Shown here piece by piece: positions 56,687-64,000 of a DNA stretch of 64,000 nt. The notes under the pieces are model-generated. The model saw only the letters and a program-made list of their open reading frames with translations, was not told the DNA's origin and did not search any database. Position numbers and translations under genes: made by a program. The stretch's first letter is position 1; each line of letters begins with the position of its first letter. Source of the stretch: Magnaporthiopsis rhizophila (lineage: Eukaryota; Ascomycota; Sordariomycetes; Magnaporthales; Magnaporthaceae); NCBI GenBank assembly GCA_003049465.1, contig PYSS01000009.1, positions 1 through 64,000 on the forward strand, given 5' to 3'.

Positions 56687-59413
56687 ATTTGCGGCAAATC
56701 TTTGATGCCGAAACGGCGGGCGATGTGGCGTCTGGTCTGAGGGTACGACCTCCAGCAGTTGTTTCCGAAATCAATCAGCGAGGGAATTTCAAGAACCGGT
56801 GAGGGATTCCCCAGGATCTCAGTCGGTCGATCTGGGCTATCGAGAATTGGGGGCGTTTATGTGGGGTAGAATTTATGTTTTTGCTTTTTCTTTTTTAACG
56901 GTGCGGCAGCGGCGGCGGGATCACGACGATGGCGAGGGAAATATCAGGGAGTGAGCAACCCAAGTATGAACCTCCAACGAGGAGAGTGCAATGAGTTCTG
57001 ATAAGTGGTCATGATAATGCTGTAGGTGATCGAGGTGCAGGATTTCATGCACAGAGCGGTCCCCTCCGATCTCCAGGGCACCCTAGTCAGGAGTAGAATG
57101 CGCCAGTCAGGGAGAGAGGCGGTCGGCGGTTGCGCCAGACAAGCCGGGGGAGCCAGGGGTGAGGGAATAAAGGCCCGGTGCCGGGCTGGGGTTAGAGCAG
57201 CGCAGATAGAGAAATAGCTGGGCGGGTGGGTGCGGTATGTATGACGGCGGCGGTCAGGGTGCCGTCGCAGGGGTGGTCCTGATCCCTGGGCGGGCAGACA
57301 CGGGCTGTGGCAATGGGTCCTTGTCCGAGGGACCACGAAAATGGGGGTGTACCACACGGGCAGTAGCAACCAAACATCCAGCAGGAGCCAACGGAAGCCG
57401 GCGGGTGCTTGTGGAAAGGACGGCCGGAAGGTCTCCGCAGATTCGGAGGTGTGGAAGGGAGCTTGTTGAGCAATGATGTGCGCCGCTGTGTAAACGGATG
57501 GTTGGTCAGGATTCCTGCTCCTTGGGAACCACGGTGTACGCGAAGCTGACAGAAGAAGAGGGGGGGTCTACCGACAGCCAGAGGCGAGCCCACGAATAAA
57601 CGGGTCTCGTGGGTGGGATTTTGGGGACGGAGTGCAAGACTGGGTGCACTCGCTTAGGTGACGCACGGAGCAAACCACAACTTTGAGGGTTGCAGAAACA
57701 GCCCAGAGGTGGCAGGATGGACGTTGTGTATCGGTATATGGGACAGCCCTGGAGGGAAAGGCGGAAGGGGCATGTATAGGGAGGTACCTTGGAAGGTAGA
57801 CAGAGAGGTAGATAGATGAATATAGGTAGCTAGACCTTAGCAAATTTGGAGACGGAGGCTGGCAATCAGACCGTCAATGGATATTTGGGCCTGGTTGGGA
57901 AACATGGAAAATGCGCCAGGGGATAATACCAATAACGGACGGAACTGGTTCCTGGGAGAGAGTTGCTTGCCGTGGCGATGGTGATCCTTGTCGAACAAAC
58001 CCCTTTGACAAGCAGGAATGCGGTCGGCGAGAAGGGAAAGACTGAGAGCGGGCAAGGGATGGGAAAGCGGAGAGCAAAACACTCTTATACCTTGGGTCAT
58101 CTCAGGTACATGCGACCTCGAACATTTTCACTCAGGCATGCTAAAGCGAGCGGGCGGGTCGTCGGGGAGGGACAGCATAGTGCCAGCGAACGGTGGCAGT
58201 GTGCGGTCTGCTGCTGTGCGGAGCCGGGCTGGGGTGGACAGCGGGCTACAGCAGCCTATCGAGGCCGGGACTCGGAGACACAGCAGAGGACCGGGACGGC
58301 AGTTTGGGCAGCAATGCTGCTGGCACAATGGCCGGCTACCCTGGTCGATCATCGTGTCGTTGCACGCCGGAAGAGGGACAGCGACGGTCAGACTCGTACA
58401 CGGGTAGTAGGCCAATAGCTCGTCGCCGAGCGATGGTGAAGGACGACGACGAGTCGCTCTGCGCAACGGCGTGTGTCCAGCAGACAGACAACAAACGGCT
58501 CCGAGGGGCGGAATGAGAGCCGGGGTGACTCTCAACTAAACAGATTGGAACGGCGCACCAGGTTGCATGGCGCGTGCCGCCGTGGTGTCGTGGTGGCAGC
58601 CAACAGGACGGGAGGACCACTGGGCACCACTCCGGCTGCAGCAGGCGGGCGTATCAGCGGCCACGACTCGGAGGGATCAAGCAAGAAAAACTCGGACCGG
58701 TATGACGAGGTAGCAACGGACTCGCAGCGTGGTGCCCAATGGGACCGTTAAACCGCGCAAATCGTAGGTGGCGAGAAAAAAAAAACAAATTAGGTGAAGA
58801 AAGCACCACCTGTGTGCGTGGGATTTTGTGGGGATCCATGGCAAACTGCCGAATCGAGGCACCCTTCTGGAAAGCGATAGAAGGCGAATTTCACATAGAG
58901 TGAGACATGGGTTTTTCTATGGTAACTTGCTAACAAAATTGGCGGACGTCGGGAGGATATGAGGGATGGGAATCAAATGCTGGTACGGCTGTGGCACTTG
59001 GATGGCGCAGACGACGTGGGGAGTTGGACCCCACCATAGCAGGCTGCCCGTCCAAAAACCAGATGCTATTGAGTTGAGGTACCAATCTTTGCTGTGAATG
59101 GGCGTTGCCCATCCCAACGTCACTTGCCCTCATGGCAACTTGGCCCCCGCATCCCACACTGCTCGCATGGCGGATGGGGCCGGCGAACCAGGCGGGAGAA
59201 TTGTTCAACCCCTCACCCACCTTTGGGCAGTGACGGAACGCGACGCGTCCCGAGGACCAACGCATCCCCGCCCGCCAGCAAACGCCACTGCTTTGTAGAG
59301 TTGCTCTACAAAGCTTGATACGACCTGCTACAAATTGCCGCAAACACCTGGCAGTGCCACCTCCCGCGTCCATTGACAGCCGCGGCGGATAGACGGCGTG
59401 GCTTGCCGGCACC
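56687..59413. other. Gene-free region of 2.7 kb
   Basis: GC-rich, with many overlapping frames on both strands but no family resemblance. It separates the Ser/Arg-rich gene (-) from SPC34 (+), so it holds both promoters. Confidence 0.5.
59290..59314. repeat. Perfect 11-bp inverted repeat
   Basis: GCTTTGTAGAG, a TTG spacer, then CTCTACAAAGC, 100 bases upstream of the SPC34 start codon. Confidence 0.9.
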
Positions 59414-60316
59414 ATGTCGGCATCACTACTTGCTGCGCACCTCGAGCAAATCGCCATCTCTTGCCAGGGAATCGACAGTCTCCCGTAAGCAACTGAAGGA
59501 CAACGGCAAAAAAACACGGCCCAGTCACATGCGGAGAACTAACCATTGCCCTCCAGCTTCCCTCCACCACGCATCTTCACAAACGCTCTCCTGTCGACCC
59601 ACGACATCACCGCTCTGATCCGCGACACCGAAGCTCACGAGCGCGCCCTCTTCTCCGTCCCGCCGCCGCCGCCACAGCCACAGCAGCCCCAGAAGCCAGC
59701 CAAGCCCGACGAGCCCGCAGATGCGGGCGACGTGGCGGGCAATGCCGGCAAGAAGCGCCGCCAGACCGTCTTCAACGTCGCGGCAGGCGAGGTGACCACG
59801 GGCCCTCCTCCCAGAACCGGCGGCCGCTCGGCCGGTGGCGCGCGGCGTAACACCGCCGTGGCTGCCGTTCTCGGCGGGGACCTGCATAGCCAGATAACCC
59901 GGGCAGGTCGCCACCGCGGCGCCGACGGCGAGGTCGACATCGAGGTGCTCCTGCGTGGCGCCGAAAAGCTCTGCCGCGTCTACCCGCTCCCGGGGGCGCT
60001 GGAGCGCATCCCCGAGCTGCGGCGGAGACACGCTCACCAGACCAACACACTCGCATACTACGAGGCCCGCGTCACCGACCAGGCCGAGCGTCTGGGCCGT
60101 ATGAACAGAGACCACTTTGCTGACGAGTATGACGAGGACAACGCGGGCGAAGATGACGAGGAGGATGCAGCTGCCGCCGGAGGAGATGACGGCATGACCG
60201 AAGATGATCTCAAGCGCGAGGAAGAGGAAGTCCGAGAGCTGGACAGGAAGAAGAGAGAACTCCAGGCGAGGCTACGCGCCATGGACAAGGACCTTGGGGG
60301 ACTGCTCCATATGTGA
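59414..60316 (+). CDS. SPC34: DASH/Dam1 complex subunit Spc34
   Basis: Two exons, 59414-59484 and 59557-60316, give 276 residues. The first exon codes SASLLAAHLEQIAISCQGIDSLP and joins FPPPRIFTNALLSTHDITALIRDTEAHERALF, the conserved N-terminal block of Spc34. A Pro/Gln linker, KKRRQTVFNVAAGEV, and a helix with VDIEVLLRGAEKLCRVYPLPGALERI follow. The C-terminal half is an acidic region and a coiled coil (KREEEEVRELDRKKRELQARLRAM in two pieces). Spc34 is one of ten subunits of the ring that couples kinetochores to microtubules. It is convergent with the DsbA-type gene, with only 166 bp between stop codons. Confidence 0.92.
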
Positions 60317-60482
60317 CGACGCCCACAACACCATCACTCACTCCGGAGCGCGCAACTACCTACGAAATCTTACGATGAAATGAGAAAGACGCACATGATA
60401 CTCCCTGGAACAGACAAAAGAATCACTCATGAGAGAGTGTGGAAAAGGGTGATGGAAAACCGACATGCCGCAAAGTTTCGAC

Positions 60483-61290
60483 TTAACAGGTCATGGACGG
60501 GTCAGCCGATGCTGACGATGCCCCTTTTGCCGCCTTGCCCTCGGCCGCCTTCTTGGCGCGGGCAAACTCGGCCAAAAAGGTGCCAGCCTCCTGAGCACCG
60601 CTGATCTCGATGTCGTCGTTGATGATGAAGTGCGGCACCCCGTGCACGCCCCGCTGGTACGCCCTCTCGACCTCCTCGTCGACCTCTGCGCCGCCCTTTC
60701 CCTGCTCCAGCCACGCGCGGGCCTCGGCCGGGTCCAGCCCTCCGCGCTCGCCCGCGGCGACCAGGGCGTCGGCGCTGGTGATGTCAGCGCCCTCCTCGAA
60801 GTAGGCCCTGAAGAGCGACGAGATGACGCGGTCCTGCGCCTCGGCGCCGCCTTTTGTCCGCGCCAGCTGCACCAGTCGGTGCGAATCGCGCGTGTTGCCG
60901 GCTTTGCCCTGGAAGGTGAAGTTGATCCCTTCCTGCCGCCCCACGGCCGCCAGGCGCTCGTGATTGGCCCGCACCCGCTCGAGGGACCCGAACTTGCGCA
61001 CCATGATCTCCTCGATCGGCCGGCCCACGGCCGGCAGCGTCGGGTCCAGGTAGAAGGGGTGCCAGGTCACGGTGAACTTGTCGTCGGCGCCTCCTGGCGT
61101 GGTCTTTTTGTAGAGGTCGATGGCCTTTTCCAGCCGTTTTTTGCCCAGGTAGCACTTCAATTGGGAACGATGTTTAGCTCTTCATTCTTGGCGAGTCTAT
61201 GCAATGCACGTAATAAACTTGGCTTCCTGGCTTGGCACTCACAAAAGGGCAGACATTGTCCGAGATGATCTTGATCGAGATGTTGGCCAT
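60483..61290 (-). CDS. DsbA/FrnE-type thiol oxidoreductase
   Basis: Two exons, 61243-61290 and 60483-61154, give 239 residues. MANISIKIISDNVCPF|CYLGKKRLEKAI is the thioredoxin-fold start, and the intron falls inside the CPFC active site (C14, C17). Most relatives have CPWCYIG; here the Trp is Phe. Further family features are VTWHPFYLDPTLPA, GNTRDSHRLVQLA, FRAYFEEGADI and GVHGVPHFIINDDIEISGAQ with the cis-proline V-P. This 2-hydroxychromene isomerase/FrnE branch is cytosolic; some bacterial members act in polyketide pathways, while most fungal ones are unstudied. The branch site GAGCTAAAC and exact phase support the intron. Confidence 0.87.
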
Positions 61291-62362
61291 GGTTGTTGGG
61301 ATGCGGGCTGGGTTGGAGATATGAGATGAATTCCGGTAGACTGAGGGCGAAAAAAATCAGGGGGCAAGTATAAACCCCGACTCGAACCTGACTTTTTATA
61401 CTGGTGTTTTATAACCCGCCGAATATGGCCGACTAGAATCCTCCCCCGGGGAGCGATGCCCGAAGTTGATTACTAATTATTACATGTAAGTACCACACTT
61501 ATCCTAGGCGGCGACCCAAATTTCATCACAACCTGCGACTCGGGTCCTTGAAAGAGCCGGCCTTGCAATGCGGCGGCAACCGCCCCGGCCGGAGCTGTCC
61601 AAGACGCTGGCCGGCAGGGGGCAGGGAGTTCATCTTGCCAATGGTTTGCTGCTGGGTGGCAGCGCAAAAAAGGCGAAAAGAGCGTCATCCGAGCGAGTTT
61701 TACCGCGCTGTATCGCCGAACCGGACATGTGTGATGCTGCCCCTTGATGGCTCGGTCTTGTTTATTAACGTGGGGAAGATGAGGGCTTGTGCTGGAGGCC
61801 ATGCCAGCCACGGCCAGTTTATATGGGAGGGTGGATGTCCCGGGTAATCCTCTGGCCGCCCCGGGGGGTTAAGAGGAAAGCGTCCTTCTACGTGCTTTGT
61901 TCGACAGACTGCCCGACAGGTCGGCATCGGTGAGCATATGAGGCTGCGTCCTCGGAAAGAAAGGCATCTTCGACATGGGGAAGACTTTATCTGAGTTTCA
62001 CCCCTACCTCATCCAGTGTGTGTACCGTGTTCGTTTTGAGGCCCAGCTCCACATCGCTGGCGAGATAACCAAGCAAAAAGTTCGAGTCATTCCCGGATAT
62101 GCCTCCGTTGGATCTACGCGCCGACCGAGGAGCCGTTGCCCCCACCCAACTTCGCCGAAGCCTTGAGGAAGTCCCAACTCGGCGGGTCGATGTAGGCAAA
62201 CATCGGTAGCACGGCCATGGACGGCACGCAAAGATGCCCGAACATGCCGGCCGATGCAATGATGCTTGGACAGATAGTGCAAAGGGATGTCATAACAAAC
62301 TTGCCATATATCCATAGGAGTTTGATAACCAAAATACAGCGCAAGAGTAGTAATATATCCAA
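61291..62362. other. Intergenic region
   Basis: Between the DsbA-type gene and the RING gene (both minus). No gene supported. Confidence 0.6.
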
Positions 62363-63574
62363 TCATGTCGGGCGTCTACTTTGTCCAGTTGCATCTGCAC
62401 GCGAGGGCGTGCGCGTGGAATATGGGGACCAGCGATCCCTAGAGCTTCTGCGCGAGCCATGCGGCCTTGCTGCGCCGCGGCCAGAGTAGTGGTCGGGGTA
62501 TGCGACAGGTTGATGCTCCGGATCGCTCTCCTCTCTACGCCCGGGCTCGTCAACCGAGCCACGCCGGATGGCAGCCGCCGGCGTCGACTTGGTTCCGTCG
62601 TACTGCACGTGTGCGTCCCAATTCTCAAGGGTTGTGTAGGGGCTACGCAGCCAGCTCCTCAGCTCGTGCAGGAAGAGCCTGGTGTGCACCCGGCCCAGAA
62701 ACTCCTGCAGCATCTCCTCGGCCTGACCGCGGCTGCCGTTGATGTCCACAGTCCTCAGGATGGCAACGATGTACTCGAGGAGGAACTCGGCGTTGTTGGT
62801 GAGTGTGCGGGTCGAACATTGGGCGTTGCGAGAGCTGCCGCTGCCTGAAACCGGGGCCAGCAGTGCCGGCCTCTCGACGTTCGGGGCGCACAGAAATCCA
62901 AACACGCGCAGCTCCCGGCGGATCCACATACGCGCGCGCGAGACCAGCTCGGGGTCCGAGTCGAACATCCGAGGATTCAGATCCGTGTACCGCGTGATGC
63001 GGTTCGTGCCGACATGGAGGGAGAAGAGCTTGAGCCGATAGACACGGCGTCGACGCTCGAGCGCTGCGTCCTCTTCTGTATCTCTGGCAGGGGCGCTCGG
63101 CGGCGCTCGGCGCGGCCGGGTTGAGACTCGTGGCCGCGATCCAGAAGTCCGCAGTCCGTTGACGGACCCATGGCGAATGGATGGGCGGCTAGACCGGCGC
63201 GGTGGATTGGTCGTGTCGGTAGAGGCGCGGGGAACGATATATGTCGCGTAGGGAGGAGGTGGCGAGGGGTCGCTGCCGACGTCTTTAAACTGATACCGGA
63301 CCTCGGCAACGTCGGCTTTGCACAGCGGGCAGGATGGGCGATGGTTCAACCAGTTGACGAGGCAGAGGAAGTCGAAGTTGCAATGGCCGCAGGGCCTCGC
63401 CTCGCAGGGGTCCGACACGACATCGAGGCAGATGACGCAACAGTCGAGGGCATTGCTCTCGGAGGCATCGCCGAGGACCCTTGCTGCAGTCGGTCGAGCG
63501 ATTTCAGCGAGCGTTGTCCAGAGCACTTGGCTGTGTAGGTTGTCGGACTCGTCTCCAGGCCCCTCGGGCTCCAT
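62363..63574 (-). CDS. RING-finger protein, Topors-like
   Basis: A single exon of 403 residues from ATG 63574. The RING finger is close to the N-terminus: C46, C49, C62, H64, C71, C82 and C85 can be seen in CCVICLDVV, RPCGHCNFDFLCLVNWL and SCPLCK. The usual C-x2-C after the histidine is not present; D68 may take one ligand place. After a Pro/Ser/Arg-rich linker comes a helical region (RVYRLKLFSLHVGTNRITRYTDLNPRMF in pieces; ARMWIRRELRVFGFL; FLLEYIVAILRTVDINGSRGQAEEMLQEFLG), which with the RING matches fungal proteins related to Topors/ICP0-like ligases. A disordered Arg/Ser tail ends it. Likely an E3 ubiquitin or SUMO ligase; substrate unknown. Confidence 0.8.
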   Translation of the reverse strand: MEPEGPGDESDNLHSQVLWTTLAEIARPTAARVLGDASESNALDCCVICLDVVSDPCEARPCGHCNFDFLCLVNWLNHRPSCPLCKADVAEVRYQFKDVGSDPSPPPPYATYIVPRASTDTTNPPRRSSRPSIRHGSVNGLRTSGSRPRVSTRPRRAPPSAPARDTEEDAALERRRRVYRLKLFSLHVGTNRITRYTDLNPRMFDSDPELVSRARMWIRRELRVFGFLCAPNVERPALLAPVSGSGSSRNAQCSTRTLTNNAEFLLEYIVAILRTVDINGSRGQAEEMLQEFLGRVHTRLFLHELRSWLRSPYTTLENWDAHVQYDGTKSTPAAAIRRGSVDEPGRREESDPEHQPVAYPDHYSGRGAARPHGSRRSSRDRWSPYSTRTPSRADATGQSRRPT

Positions 63575-64000
63575 GGGGTTGTTGAACTCGGATGGATACT
63601 GCGTGGTTTGCAGGTGGGGTGTGATGAATCGTTATCGGGTAGACTTTAGCGGGTTGGAAGAATTGTCCAAGAACTCCAAGGTCGAAATTCTACCCCTGAC
63701 CTTTGCTTCGGATATAAAAACATAGCATTTTCTATCAGCTGTATCTATACTAACAATAACACAATTGATTATACTAAGAAAAGGAAAACGGTATATATAA
63801 GCTGGAATGTAATCTTTTGGCCACATTGTTTTCGTTGCAATTGGTTTTCATATGCGTGTGCTAGCTACCAATGAAAACAGTGAAGCCGCCAGCTCGTCAC
63901 CCGAAAGGCTTGCGGTTATCCACCCCTTTTATACTCGGCCTAAATCGTGATACCTAAAAATTCTATTTCCATTTTTTCGCCCCTCCAGATGGTAGCCAAA
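63575..64000. other. Upstream region of the RING gene
   Basis: A/T-rich, no gene seen; probably leader and promoter of the minus-strand RING gene. Confidence 0.6.

Noticed and set aside
56944..58535. Frames of 130-140 residues on both strands
   Set aside because: Proline/arginine-rich frames typical of GC-rich noncoding DNA; no ordered segments.

Overview
The window is nuclear DNA of a filamentous ascomycete (Pezizomycotina, most likely Sordariomycetes). Genes are split by short introns of roughly 59-137 nt with GT..AG ends and CTAAC/CTGAC-like branch sites. Coding sequence is GC-rich, and no operons, RNA genes or CRISPR arrays were seen. The gene set is typical of such fungi: DASH-complex Spc34, a FIG1 calcium regulator, a HET-domain protein and a Zn2Cys6 transcription factor. 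All gene models below were built by hand from splice signals and reading frame, with no database search.

Layout. Bases 1-4997 are gene-poor, with long poly-T/poly-A tracts and a broken phenol-hydroxylase-type monooxygenase. Bases 4998-16019 hold an RBR ubiquitin ligase (+), GRC3 (-), RPA34 (+), a GNAT acetyltransferase (+) and a HET protein (+). Bases 16746-25876 hold a CaM kinase (-), a mitochondrial ICT1-type hydrolase (-), NAB3 (+) and a LETM1-like protein (-). Bases 26619-40222 hold a BTB protein (-), a ferric-reductase-like oxidoreductase (-), a TauD-type dioxygenase (-), a Zn2Cys6 regulator (-) and, divergent from it, an 11-exon MFS transporter (+). Bases 40600-46900 are sparse, with a 62-residue cysteine-rich protein (+) and FIG1 (-). 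Bases 46904-53302 hold RPN3 (-) and a glutamine-rich TAF12 (-). Bases 55613-63574 hold an unrecognised Ser/acidic protein (-), SPC34 (+), a DsbA-type thiol oxidoreductase (-) and a RING protein (-).

How the genes may work together. GRC3 (pre-rRNA processing kinase) and RPA34 (RNA polymerase I subunit) are divergent and share a 460-bp promoter, which suggests co-regulation of ribosome production. The reductase, dioxygenase, regulator and transporter at 28.6-40.2 kb form a possible accessory metabolic island. Both the regulator and the transporter use GC-AG introns, and each has one spot where the reading frame appears disturbed. Most other genes are independent housekeeping loci.

Limits. Start codons are the first plausible in-frame ATG. 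Introns were chosen to restore family-like sequence, so small errors are possible. No clear undescribed system was found; the best leads are the accessory island, the shared ribosome-biogenesis promoter and the extreme low-complexity proteins.
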